A stretch of DNA of 34,843 nt from Sedimenticola sp. (GTDB lineage Bacteria; Pseudomonadota; Gammaproteobacteria; Chromatiales; Chromatiaceae). The position numbers were made by a program, and so were the translations under genes. Each line of letters begins with the position of its first letter. The stretch's first letter is position 1. Positions 16,805 through 24,594 of this stretch are shown here, one piece after another. Below the pieces are notes generated by a model that had not been told where the DNA came from, searched no databases, and worked only from the letters and a program-made list of their open reading frames with translations. The stretch lies in contig JALSQZ010000177.1 of assembly GCA_026985055.1 (NCBI GenBank), positions 1 to 34,843 of the forward strand, in the 5' to 3' direction.

Positions 16805-18049
16805 ATGAAAAAACTACGCAGGCTCATTCTGCCCCTGCTCATCATCTTGATTGCTGTCGGGGTGTTCATGATGCTCAAGGCAAGTCGCACCCAGAGCAAG
16901 GCCATCGAAGTGAAGGAAAAGTCCTGGCCGGTGGCCGCGGTGGAAGTGCAAATGGGCCGTTGGCCGACCAATATCCTGTTGTATGGTGTTGTCGATGCAT
17001 TGAACTACTCGGTGATCACGGCTGCATTGTCTGCAGACGTGAAGAAAGTACATGTGATCGAAGGCAGCCAGGTGCAGGCTGGCGATCTGCTGCTGGAGCT
17101 GGATGATTCTGATGCCAGGCTGGATGTGCAACTGGCCGAGGCGGATGTGGCCCGCGCCGAGGCGGCTCTGGCTTCCCAGGAGTCCCGGCATCAGGCGGAT
17201 CTCGAGGCCCTGCCGAATGAACGCAAGCTCTATCAGCTGGTACAGGCGGAAGTAAAACGGCTGCAGAATCTGAGCAGGAAGCAGGTCAGTTCCCAGTCGG
17301 CGCTGGATACGGCGCGTCAGAGCGCGGCCCGCCAGGCCATCAGCATTGCCCGCATCGAGGAGAGCATTCGCACCCATACGCCACGCATGCTGGAACTGCA
17401 GGCGGCTCTGGATCGCGCCAAGGCCTCGCTGGACAAGGCGCGTCTGCAACTGGACAGGACCCGCATCAGCGCGCCTTTCGATGGGCGTGTGACCCGGGTT
17501 TACGTGGCCCAGGGGCACAGGGTGAATGTGGGAGGAAAACTGCTGGATCTGTTCGAGAACGACAGTCTCATGTTTCGCGCCATGCTGCCTGCCGTGTATG
17601 TGCCCCAGGTGCGCCAGGCGCTGGCTGACGGGGCGCATCTGAAGGTGTCCGGCAGCGTGGACGGGCGAAAGCTGGAAGGGCACCTCATTTCCCTGGGGGC
17701 GGAAGTGCGCCAGGGCAGCGGCGGCATCGAGGCCCTGTTTCTCATCGATTCCGGGCAGGATTGGCTGCAGAAGGGAAGGGTTTTGCAACTGCGCCTCACC
17801 CTGCCGGATCAGAATGACGTCATGCCGGTGCCTTTCGAAGCACTGTATGGTTCAGACAAGGTCTATATCATCGATGAACAGAATCGCCTGCGTCCGGTAA
17901 AGGTACAGCGCGTGGGTGAGATCTGGCGTGATGGAGTCAATGAGGTTCTGATTCGTTCCGACGGACTCAAGTCCGGTCAGCGGCTGCTGGTCACGCAGTT
18001 GCCGAATGCCGTGGAAAGCCTGCTGGTAAAGGTTCTGGCGGATGACTGA
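16805..18049 (+). CDS. RND efflux periplasmic adaptor subunit (HlyD/MexA type)
   Basis: 414 residues. An N-terminal membrane anchor (RRLILPLLIILIAVGVFMML, about 5-25) without a lipobox holds the protein in the inner membrane. A lipoyl/barrel-sandwich half (VKKVHVIEGSQVQAGDLLLELDD, about 78-100) leads into a long coiled-coil hairpin (about 105-210), then the returning lipoyl half (RTRISAPFDGRVTRVYVAQGHRV), a beta-barrel and a membrane-proximal domain (VMPVPFEALYGSDKVYIIDEQNRL). It links the RND pump to an outer-membrane duct. The last 8 nt overlap the start of the permease gene, so the two subunits are made together. Confidence 0.92.
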   Translation: MKKLRRLILPLLIILIAVGVFMMLKASRTQSKAIEVKEKSWPVAAVEVQMGRWPTNILLYGVVDALNYSVITAALSADVKKVHVIEGSQVQAGDLLLELDDSDARLDVQLAEADVARAEAALASQESRHQADLEALPNERKLYQLVQAEVKRLQNLSRKQVSSQSALDTARQSAARQAISIARIEESIRTHTPRMLELQAALDRAKASLDKARLQLDRTRISAPFDGRVTRVYVAQGHRVNVGGKLLDLFENDSLMFRAMLPAVYVPQVRQALADGAHLKVSGSVDGRKLEGHLISLGAEVRQGSGGIEALFLIDSGQDWLQKGRVLQLRLTLPDQNDVMPVPFEALYGSDKVYIIDEQNRLRPVKVQRVGEIWRDGVNEVLIRSDGLKSGQRLLVTQLPNAVESLLVKVLADD

Positions 18050-21000
18050 AGGTCTGCGCAACCGGGACGACATCATCGGCGTCTTCGCCCGCCATCCGGT
18101 GGCGGCGAACCTGGTGATGATTATCATGCTGCTGTCTGGCGCCCTGGCCCTGTCGTCCCTGAATACCCAGTTCTTTCCTACCTTCGATATCCAGATCGTG
18201 ACTGTACGCGTGGTCTGGCCCGGAGCTACGGCAGAAGATGTGGAAAAATCCATCACCATCCCCCTGGAGCAGGAACTGCGCTCGGTAGAGGGGCTGGACA
18301 AGATTACTTCCACTTCCGCCCAGAACGTGGGCGTGATCATTCTGGAGTTTCCCGAAGGTACGGACATGGGGGATGCCACGGATAGGGTGGATGCCCGGGT
18401 GAAGGCCGTGCGCAATCTCCCCCAGGATGCGCGAACGCCTCAGGTCAGCCATGTAATCAATTTCGAGCCCATTGCGCGGTTGCTGATCCATGGACCTTCC
18501 GAACGTGAAGAGCTGCGCAAGCTGGCCTACCGTTTTGAGGAAGAGTTGCTGGCCAGGGGTGTGGCCAAGGTGGATATCCGCGGCCTGCCCGAAGAGGAGA
18601 TTGCGGTACAGTTTTCCCAGCGTCAGCTGCAGGCGCTGAATCTGTCCCTGACCGAGGTAGGGCGGCGCATCAATGAGTTGAGCCGGGATCTGCCCGCCGG
18701 ACAGATCGGCAAGCGGGATGTCGCCCGGGAACTGCGCACCCTGGAGCAGCGGCGCGAAGCCGCAGGATTCGAAGAGCTGCCGCTGGTGGTCAACCTCAAG
18801 GGTGATTATGTGCGTCTGGGGGATGTGGCCAGCGTGGAGCGGCGCCCCCGCTCGAATCAGATCACCATTACCTACCAGGGCAAGCCCGCCGTGGAATTGC
18901 GCGCCCAGCGCGCCACCACGGGAGACACCCTGGAATCCGCGACCATCCTGCGTGAATGGCTGGAGGCCACGCGCAAGGCGCTGCCCAAGGGAGTAGAGAT
19001 CACGGTCTATGACGAGAGCTGGCTGCTGATCCGTGATCGCATCAACCTGCTGTTGAAAAACGGTCTGAGCGGACTGGTGCTGGTGGTGGCCATTCTGTTC
19101 CTGTTTCTCAATGCGCGGGTGGCGTGGTGGGTGACCCTGGGAATTCCCGTGTCCTTCATGGCCACCCTGGCTCTGGTGTGGCTGGCGGGAGGCAGCATCA
19201 ACATGATTTCCCTGTTCGCTCTGATCATGGCTCTGGGAATCATCGTGGATGATGCCATCGTGGTGGGTGAAGACGCCCTGGCGCATTACCAGAAGGGGGA
19301 ACGCTCTCTGGAAGCAGCGGAAGGCGGCGCGCGGCGCATGCTCGCGCCGGTCATGTCATCTTCCTTGACCACCATTGCTGCCTTCATTCCGTTGATGATG
19401 GTGTCGGGCATTATCGGCACCATCATGTTCGATATCCCTTTTGTCATCATCTGCGTGATCATTGCATCTCTCATCGAGAGTTTTCTGGTGTTGCCCGGGC
19501 ATTTGCGTCACAGCTTTCACAAGGTGCATCACAAGGCGCCGGGGCCAATGCGCAGAAAGCTGGATCAGGGTTTCGAGAATTTTCGTGACCGGCGCTTCCG
19601 GCCTCTGGTGAAGGCAGCGGTTGCCCGTCCTGGCGTTACCATCGCTTCCGCCCTCGCTGCCCTGATCGTGGCTCTGGGGCTGCTGGTGGGAGGACGCATA
19701 GGGTTCACTTTCTTCCCCACCGTGGAAGGGAACGTGATTCATGCCAGCGCCAGCTTCGTGTCCGGAACACCGCCGGAACGCGTGGATGCCTTCATCGACA
19801 AAGTGGAGCAGGCCATGTACCAGGCGGAGCAGGCCCTGGGCGGGAATCTGATCCGTATCGCCAAGGTTTCCCACGGGATGGGTGTGTTCTCCAATGCCCG
19901 GTCTGGCCGTGCTGGTGAACAGTTTGCCACGGTCACAGCCGAACTGGTTCCCTCGGATGAACGTGATGTACGCAACCAGGAATTCCTGGATGAGTGGCGC
20001 AAGCATTTCGATGATGCTCCAGGACTGGAAAAGATGACCCTCACCTCTCGACGTGGTGGCGGGCCTCCCGGACGTGATCTGGAGATAAAACTCACCGGGC
20101 CGGACACCGCCAAACTCAAGGAGGCCGCACTGGCCATTACCACGGTGCTGGAGGGCATGGACGGGGTAAGCGGTATCGAGGATGACATGCCTTACGGACA
20201 CCAGCAGCTCATTTTCGAGCTTACTCCCATGGGGCGCGCCCAGGGGCTCACTGAAGCAGAAGTGGCGCGCCAGCTGAGCAATGCCCTGACCGGCAATCTC
20301 AGCCAGATCTTTATCGACGGCCGGGATGAGCTGGAAGTGCGGGTCATGCTCCGGGATCAGCGCCGCTACCATCTGTCCGGGCTGGATTCCATGAATCTAC
20401 GTCTGCCCGATGGGGGACGCATTCCCCTGACTACCGCGCTGCACCTGAAAGAGCGCCAGGGTTTTGAAATCCTGCGTCATTATGACGGTGAGCTGTCAGC
20501 AACGGTGTTTGCGGACGTGGATACCACGCGCAACAATGCCAACGAGATTCGCAGCCAGTTGAAAGAGGAGCTGTTCGACGAAGTGCTGCACAAATGGGGC
20601 GTGCACATGAGCTACACCGGCAAGGCCCAGGATCAGCAGGAGACCATGGCGGACATGAAAAAGGGCGCCCTTTTCGCCCTGGCCATGATCTATATCGTGT
20701 TGGCCTGGGTGTTTGGCTCCTACGGCTGGCCGATTGTAGTGATGAGCATCATTCCTTTTGGCATCGTCGGTGCCATTGTCGGCCACTGGCTGATGGGTAT
20801 AGAACTTACCATACTGTCCTTGTTCGGGATTTTTGGCCTGTCTGGCATCGTGGTGAACGACTCCATCATTTTGGTGGTGTTCTACAAGGAATTGCGCCAG
20901 CAGGGCATGGAAGTGGACAAGGCCATAGTCGAAGCCGCCTGTCAGCGGCTGCGCGCTGTCTTGCTCACTTCCCTTACCACCATTGCCGGTCTTACACCCT

Positions 21001-21176
21001 TGTTGTTCGAAACCTCCTTGCAGGCACAGTTTCTGATACCCATGGCAGTGTCCATTTCCTTTGGTCTGGCCTTCGCCACTTTTCTGGTGCTGTTGCTGGT
21101 GCCATCCCTGCTCAGCTTGCATGAAGGCGTGGTGGAAAGACGCGCCCGGCGCAAGCCAGGAGTCTGTCGGATTTAA
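18042..21176 (+). CDS. RND efflux permease (AcrB/MexB-like superfamily)
   Basis: 1044 residues, standard length for a trimeric proton-driven pump. The N-terminal helix (HPVAANLVMIIMLLSGALALSSL) is followed by the porter loop (WPGATAEDVEKSITIPLE), six membrane helices with the proton-relay acidic pair in ALGIIVDDAIVVGEDAL, a second large porter loop, and the C-terminal helices (GIFGLSGIVVNDSIILVVFY, LRAVLLTSLTTIAGLTPLLF). The mid-loop insert and sequence style place it in the less characterised RND branch, not classical AcrB; substrate unknown. Its last codons (GVCRI and TAA) are formed by a 48-bp palindrome that overlaps the stop codon, suggesting that an inserted repeat set the present C-terminus. 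Confidence 0.92.
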   Translation: MTEGLRNRDDIIGVFARHPVAANLVMIIMLLSGALALSSLNTQFFPTFDIQIVTVRVVWPGATAEDVEKSITIPLEQELRSVEGLDKITSTSAQNVGVIILEFPEGTDMGDATDRVDARVKAVRNLPQDARTPQVSHVINFEPIARLLIHGPSEREELRKLAYRFEEELLARGVAKVDIRGLPEEEIAVQFSQRQLQALNLSLTEVGRRINELSRDLPAGQIGKRDVARELRTLEQRREAAGFEELPLVVNLKGDYVRLGDVASVERRPRSNQITITYQGKPAVELRAQRATTGDTLESATILREWLEATRKALPKGVEITVYDESWLLIRDRINLLLKNGLSGLVLVVAILFLFLNARVAWWVTLGIPVSFMATLALVWLAGGSINMISLFALIMALGIIVDDAIVVGEDALAHYQKGERSLEAAEGGARRMLAPVMSSSLTTIAAFIPLMMVSGIIGTIMFDIPFVIICVIIASLIESFLVLPGHLRHSFHKVHHKAPGPMRRKLDQGFENFRDRRFRPLVKAAVARPGVTIASALAALIVALGLLVGGRIGFTFFPTVEGNVIHASASFVSGTPPERVDAFIDKVEQAMYQAEQALGGNLIRIAKVSHGMGVFSNARSGRAGEQFATVTAELVPSDERDVRNQEFLDEWRKHFDDAPGLEKMTLTSRRGGGPPGRDLEIKLTGPDTAKLKEAALAITTVLEGMDGVSGIEDDMPYGHQQLIFELTPMGRAQGLTEAEVARQLSNALTGNLSQIFIDGRDELEVRVMLRDQRRYHLSGLDSMNLRLPDGGRIPLTTALHLKERQGFEILRHYDGELSATVFADVDTTRNNANEIRSQLKEELFDEVLHKWGVHMSYTGKAQDQQETMADMKKGALFALAMIYIVLAWVFGSYGWPIVVMSIIPFGIVGAIVGHWLMGIELTILSLFGIFGLSGIVVNDSIILVVFYKELRQQGMEVDKAIVEAACQRLRAVLLTSLTTIAGLTPLLFETSLQAQFLIPMAVSISFGLAFATFLVLLLVPSLLSLHEGVVERRARRKPGVCRI

Positions 21177-21206
21177 CGCTGATCGGCTGCAAATCCGACA
21201 GGCTCC
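21159..21206. repeat. 48-bp palindrome overlapping the RND pump stop codon
   Basis: The arms GGAGTCTGTCGGATTT (21159-21174) and AAATCCGACAGGCTCC (21191-21206) pair over 16 bp with one G-T position, leaving a 16-nt loop. The RND stop TAA lies at 21174-21176, so the palindrome encodes the last residues of the pump. It fills most of the 40-bp gap between the convergent RND and HDOD genes. It lacks a U-run, so it is not a classical terminator, but such a stem could still protect both 3' ends. A REP-like dispersed element is the likely identity; no second copy was seen in the window. Confidence 0.75.
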
Positions 21207-21216
21207 CAGAGCTGGA

Positions 21217-22089
21217 TCAGCGCAATGCGGAAACGAAGGAAGCCACCTCGTCAGTATAGTCTTCCAGTATGCCGGGGATGCTTTCCTCATCCAGTCCAAG
21301 TTTGCGGCAGGCGGGAATCTGGCTGTATTCCAGATCGGGATCTTCCACGCCTTTGTCGGCGCGAGACAGCAGAATGGCGCTGATCAGGATGTCACGCAGT
21401 TCAATGGCATCCTCGTCTTCTTCATTGCTTTCAAGCAGCAGTTCACTTTGTTTTTCGATGGCGCTGGAAATGCTTTCCGGGAAACCCCAGTTGCTCACCA
21501 GGGCCTGACCGATACCAGGTCCCCAGCTGTCGATGATTTCCCTGGATACCAGATCCGGGAATTCTTCGGCGCAGGACAGGATATAGTGGGTACCGATGTT
21601 GTGCAGCAGCCCCGCCAGCATGGCATCGTGCTTTTCATCGATCATGCCCGCGCGTATGGCGAGCAGGTAACTGTAGGCGGCGACTCGCACGGACTCCATG
21701 CGTGTCTTGTTGAGCATGAAGCTCAGGCTGGAACCTTTGGGAACATCGAATACGTCCTTGGTGGCCAGGGTGACCGTGGCATTGTTGACTGCCGAGAGTC
21801 CCAGACGGCTGACCGCGATATTCAGATCCGTTACCTTGACGCCTGAGCGATTGAGCAGAGCCGAATTGGCCAGCAGCAGCAGGCGTACACAAAGATCCGG
21901 GGCGGCTACCACGATGCGGCTCACGTCCTGGATGGATATATCGGGATCATGCAGCGCCTTGATGATACGCGCGTAGATTTCCGGAAAAGGGGGCAGGTCG
22001 ATTTCTCGCGAAGCCAGTTTTTCGGTCAGATCCTGCAGAAAACAAAGTTCTCTTTCCTGAATGGAGTGTTCCACGGATTGCTGTTGCAT
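21217..22089 (-). CDS. HDOD domain signalling protein
   Basis: 290 residues. The HDOD domain covers about residues 30-230: LPPFPEIYARIIKALHDPDISI, VVAAPDLCVRLLLLANSALLNR, ITHL-like helix DLNIAVSRLGLSAVNNATV and the late HDAMLAGLLHNIGTHYIL, which keeps an HD-like pair. HDOD domains are HD-GYP-related modules usually without phosphohydrolase activity; they act in regulation of motility, biofilm and stress, often as partners of other signalling proteins. No second domain (GGDEF, receiver, EAL) is fused. The ATG follows AAGGAT at 8 nt. It converges with the RND pump, and its upstream region holds the hairpin array at 22172-22322. Confidence 0.88.
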   Translation of the reverse strand: MQQQSVEHSIQERELCFLQDLTEKLASREIDLPPFPEIYARIIKALHDPDISIQDVSRIVVAAPDLCVRLLLLANSALLNRSGVKVTDLNIAVSRLGLSAVNNATVTLATKDVFDVPKGSSLSFMLNKTRMESVRVAAYSYLLAIRAGMIDEKHDAMLAGLLHNIGTHYILSCAEEFPDLVSREIIDSWGPGIGQALVSNWGFPESISSAIEKQSELLLESNEEDEDAIELRDILISAILLSRADKGVEDPDLEYSQIPACRKLGLDEESIPGILEDYTDEVASFVSALR

Positions 22090-22171
22090 TGATGCTATCC
22101 TTATAGATGAAGGTTGGGGGTCAGATGAACTGTCGGCGGACAGGGGGGATTTCTTAACAGAATGTTGAATA

Positions 22172-22322
22172 GGGCATCTCGAAAAATCGAGATGCCCGAG
22201 TGGGACAGGGATGTTCCACCATTTTCAATCACCACAAGTGATTGAAAATGTGAGCAAAGAGGAAATCGCATTTTCTCTTTGCGACGAGAAAAATTCCATG
22301 GAAGGAATTTTTCGAGATCCCC
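22172..22322. repeat. 151-bp array of consecutive hairpins with inverted outer arms
   Basis: Five stems follow one another. (1) 22172-22197: GGGCATCTCGA/TCGAGATGCCC, loop AAAA. (2) 22201-22218: TGGGACA/TGTTCCA, loop GGGA. (3) 22220-22250: 13-bp perfect stem CATTTTCAATCAC/GTGATTGAAAATG. (4) 22254-22282: GCAAAGAG/CTCTTTGC, extendable to 12 bp. (5) 22288-22313: GAAAAATTCC/GGAATTTTTC. In addition the left arm of stem 1 (22172-22187) pairs with 22307-22322 at 15 of 16 positions, so the whole block has inverted ends. It lies upstream of the HDOD gene in a 499-bp gap (22090-22588) that otherwise holds only the 66-codon ORF. It could be a MITE/REP-type cluster or a structured RNA; no terminator-like U-run is present. 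Confidence 0.8.
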
Positions 22323-22344
22323 AAAAATTATTCCCTGGGCTTTT

Positions 22345-22545
22345 TCAACCCCGGCACCGGAGAAGGCGGTTTCCCGGTTCCTTCATTTTCAATGACTTGC
22401 CGTAATCAAATGTGGCGGCATATTCCTGTGCCGCGCACAAGAGCTGCAAAGCGCCGTTTTTCGACGGCCCGTTGAGGATGATTCTGTGAACCGTGTCGCA
22501 GGGAATCTTCTTCCTCGCGAAATTGCGGATGCGTTTGTCCCGCAT
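22345..22545 (-). CDS. hypothetical 66-residue basic protein
   Basis: An ATG at 22545 with GGAG 9 nt upstream opens 66 codons ending at 22345. An in-frame stop lies just before the start. The product begins MRDKRIRNFARKKIPCDTV and continues with HRIILNGPSKNGALQLLCAAQEYAATFDYGKS, which reads like real protein, with a basic N-terminus and an amphipathic helix. No family recognised. It follows suhB on the same strand by 43 bp and precedes the hairpin array. It may be a genuine small gene, a DNA- or RNA-binding peptide, or a fragment of a lost mobile element. Confidence 0.4.
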   Translation of the reverse strand: MRDKRIRNFARKKIPCDTVHRIILNGPSKNGALQLLCAAQEYAATFDYGKSLKMKEPGNRLLRCRG

Positions 22546-22588
22546 GGCGAATCACTCCATGGGGGGCTCCCCTGAGACAGTCGGGGAT

Positions 22589-23386
22589 TCAGGCCGGAAG
22601 GTCGTCTGAAAGGAATGGCCGTATGGTCTGGAGCATCTCCATGTGCATTTTTACATTGCCCGCCACCATGTTGCCTGTCTCAAAATGACGATCGCCTCCG
22701 GAAAGGTCGGTAACCACGCCGCCGGCTTCGCGCACCAGCAGGGTGCCGGCGGCAAAATCCCACTGGGCCAGCCCAAGTTCCCAGAAACCATCGATGCGCC
22801 CGGCGGCCAGCCAGGCAAAATCCAGGGCGGCGGAACCGGGCCGACGCACTCCGGCGGCATCCTTGATGAGCGCTTTCATCATGCCGAAATAGGCTTCCAC
22901 ATGGCGTTGATCCCGATACGGGATTCCCGTGCCCAGCAGGGCGCCATGCAGGTTTTTCTGTGAGCTCACACGGATACGATGATCATTGAGATAGGCACCG
23001 CCCCCCTTGTGCGCGCTGAAGGTTTCGTCACGCAGGGGGTCATAGACTACAGCGGCTTCCAGTTCGCCCCGGTGCTGCAAGGCGATGGAAATGGAAAACT
23101 GGGGAAAACCGTGCAGATAGTTGGTCGTACCGTCCAGTGGGTCGATGATCCACAGATAATCGTTTCCTGTATGGTTGCCGCTTTCTTCCGCCAGGATGGC
23201 ATGATCCGGATAGGCTTTCCTTATGGCATTGATGATGATCTGTTCGGAAGCGCGATCCACTTCCGTGACAAAATCATTGGCTTGCTTTTCCTGCACCTTT
23301 ACCTTGTCCATGTGGTTGAAATAATTGAGCAGGAGCTTGCCTGCGTCGCGGGCGGCGCGGGCGGCAATGGTGGTCATGGGATTCAT
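22589..23386 (-). CDS. suhB: inositol-1-monophosphatase SuhB
   Basis: 265 residues, usual length. It hydrolyses inositol monophosphates with Mg2+ and in E. coli also joins the NusA antitermination complex on rRNA operons. Metal-binding residues are visible: Glu67/Glu68 in LAEESG, Asp82 and Asp85 in IDPLDGTTN, and the late Asp in WDFAAGTLLVREAGG. The N-terminus MNPMTTIAARAARDAG parallels E. coli SuhB (MHPM...), supporting the chosen start despite a poor ribosome binding site. It is divergent from trmJ, as in E. coli, with 48 bp between starts; a perfect TATAAT lies 39 nt upstream. A second IMPase paralogue is at 31913-32731. Confidence 0.95.
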   Translation of the reverse strand: MNPMTTIAARAARDAGKLLLNYFNHMDKVKVQEKQANDFVTEVDRASEQIIINAIRKAYPDHAILAEESGNHTGNDYLWIIDPLDGTTNYLHGFPQFSISIALQHRGELEAAVVYDPLRDETFSAHKGGGAYLNDHRIRVSSQKNLHGALLGTGIPYRDQRHVEAYFGMMKALIKDAAGVRRPGSAALDFAWLAAGRIDGFWELGLAQWDFAAGTLLVREAGGVVTDLSGGDRHFETGNMVAGNVKMHMEMLQTIRPFLSDDLPA

Positions 23387-23424
23387 CGAAATAAGGATAC
23401 ATCGGGCGTTGATTGAGATAAGGC

Positions 23425-23430
23425 ATTATA
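23425..23430 (-). promoter_or_regulatory. -10 element of the suhB promoter
   Basis: On the minus strand the hexamer is a perfect TATAAT, predicting a start near 23418 and a leader of about 32 nt before the suhB ATG. The matching -35 would lie inside the start of trmJ and is poor there. The same bases sit just before the trmJ ATG, so the two divergent genes may interfere with each other. Confidence 0.45.
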
Positions 23431-23434
23431 CTCC

Positions 23435-24169
23435 ATGCCCATGAAAAACGTGCGTATCGTGCTGGTGGAAACCTCCCATGGCGGGAATATCGGGGCTGTG
23501 GCCCGGGCCATGAAGAACATGTGCCTGTTCGATCTGGTTTTGGTGAATCCCCGCCAGTTCATGAGTGAAGAATGCGTGGCCCGGGCTTCCGGCGCGGATG
23601 ATATTCTGCATGAAGCGCAGTTGTGCAAAAGCCTGGACGAAGCCATCGCGGACTGCAAACTGGTGGTTGGCGCCAGCGCCCGCCTGCGCAGCGTGGCCTG
23701 GCCGCAGCTCGACCCCAAAGAATGCGCCGCACTGGTTGCCGGGCGACCCACGGAGGATCAGGTGGCTCTGGTATTCGGCCGGGAGCGCACCGGGCTGAGC
23801 AACGCTGAACTGGAGCGTTGCCAGTATCTGGTGCATATTCCTTCCAATCCGGAGTATTCTTCCCTGAACCTGGCCATGGCCGTTCAGGTACTCGGCTATG
23901 AGCTGATGCTGCAGGCTGCGGATGCGCCAGCCCGGCACAGGGAAAGCCCGCCGCGAGCACTGGCGACGGCAGGGGAGATGCAGGGCCTGTTCGGACATCT
24001 GGAACAGGCGTTGGAGGATATCGGTTTTATCGATCCGCGCAAATCCGACAAGCTCATGCGCCGCCTCAAGCGCCTGTTCCACCGGGCGGAGCCGGATCAG
24101 GACGAGATCAGGATTCTTCGCGGCATTCTGAGCGCGGCCCAGGGGCGCAAATCCGCACGGCGGGAATGA
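23435..24169 (+). CDS. trmJ: tRNA (Cm32/Um32) 2'-O-methyltransferase TrmJ
   Basis: 244 residues. A SPOUT-class (SpoU) enzyme that methylates the 2'-OH of nucleotide 32 in tRNA using S-adenosylmethionine. The start NVRIVLVETSHGGNIGAVARAMKNM is characteristic of TrmJ. The trefoil-knot cofactor site is seen as ALVFGRERTGLSNAELERC, then IPSNPEYSSLNLAMAVQVLGYEL (about residues 110-165). A basic C-terminal extension (DKLMRRLKRLFHRAEPDQDE) is typical of the family and binds tRNA. ATG at 23441 (MKNVR) is an equally possible start. Its neighbour suhB is conserved in enteric bacteria; the iscR gene that follows trmJ there is absent here. Confidence 0.93.
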   Translation: MPMKNVRIVLVETSHGGNIGAVARAMKNMCLFDLVLVNPRQFMSEECVARASGADDILHEAQLCKSLDEAIADCKLVVGASARLRSVAWPQLDPKECAALVAGRPTEDQVALVFGRERTGLSNAELERCQYLVHIPSNPEYSSLNLAMAVQVLGYELMLQAADAPARHRESPPRALATAGEMQGLFGHLEQALEDIGFIDPRKSDKLMRRLKRLFHRAEPDQDEIRILRGILSAAQGRKSARRE

Positions 24170-24190
24170 CTCGCCGCAACAAACATATCA

Positions 24191-24216
24191 GGGTATCTCG
24201 AAAAATCGAGATCCCC
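24191..24216. repeat. solo 26-bp palindrome matching the hairpin-array end
   Basis: GGGTATCTCGA / TCGAGATCCCC around an AAAA loop, with the same 18-bp core (ATCTCGAAAAATCGAGAT) and the same total length as stem 1 of the array at 22172-22197. It lies in the 95-bp gap between trmJ and the 109-residue gene, ending 48 nt before that gene's ATG. It could be a solo unit of a REP-type repeat or a leader hairpin. It has no U-run, so it is not a standard terminator. Confidence 0.75.
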
Positions 24217-24264
24217 ATCAGGGTGTCCGCAAAGACCGGGCCCCGCAACACTTACGGAGTGACA

Positions 24265-24594
24265 ATGGATATCAACGGACCCTTGAAAATTGGCGTTATC
24301 GATGCGCCGGACTCTCCCGGTTGGGAATTGCAGGTGTCTTTTACCGATGAATTCAAGCAAGCCAGTCTCGAAGATCAGGGCAAGATTTTCCAGGCTTACG
24401 TGGAAGAGTTGATGGAAGGCATCAATACGCTTCCCGAAGGGGATCGCAATCGCGATGGCATGGCCATCGTCTATCAGCTCTGCTCCCAGATGCTGCCCTA
24501 CATCAAGCAAGGGCAGATTGCACTGGAAGAAAGCATGATGGTGGAAATCGGTCAGAACCAGGCGGTCTCCATCACCGATTTTCTCAATGGCTGA
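24265..24594 (+). CDS. conserved-looking 109-residue protein between trmJ and rimO
   Basis: The ATG at 24265 is preceded by GGAG at 6-7 nt (ACGGAGTGACA), much better than an in-frame ATG at 24166 that overlaps the trmJ stop; the upstream start would also translate the 26-bp palindrome. The product ([20 protein letters not shown]...) is acidic, soluble, with no signal peptide or membrane segment; it appears mixed alpha/beta with helices at [20 protein letters not shown] and [17 protein letters not shown]. No family recognised. Its stop overlaps rimO by 8 nt, so the two are co-translated, which hints at a role near RimO, ribosome modification or iron-sulfur chemistry. That link is inference. 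Confidence 0.75.
   Translation: MDINGPLKIGVIDAPDSPGWELQVSFTDEFKQASLEDQGKIFQAYVEELMEGINTLPEGDRNRDGMAIVYQLCSQMLPYIKQGQIALEESMMVEIGQNQAVSITDFLNG

Noticed and set aside
22172..22197. Rho-independent terminator
   Set aside because: The stem is strong but no U-run follows on either strand, and the neighbouring gene on that side begins rather than ends.
23406..23424. FNR box between suhB and trmJ (TTGATTGAGATAAG)
   Set aside because: The second half-site matches at only three of five positions, too weak beside the clear site at 221-234.
24166..24264. Upstream start (ATG overlapping the trmJ stop) for the 109-residue gene
   Set aside because: It lacks a ribosome site and would translate the 26-bp palindrome; the ATG at 24265 has a strong GGAG.
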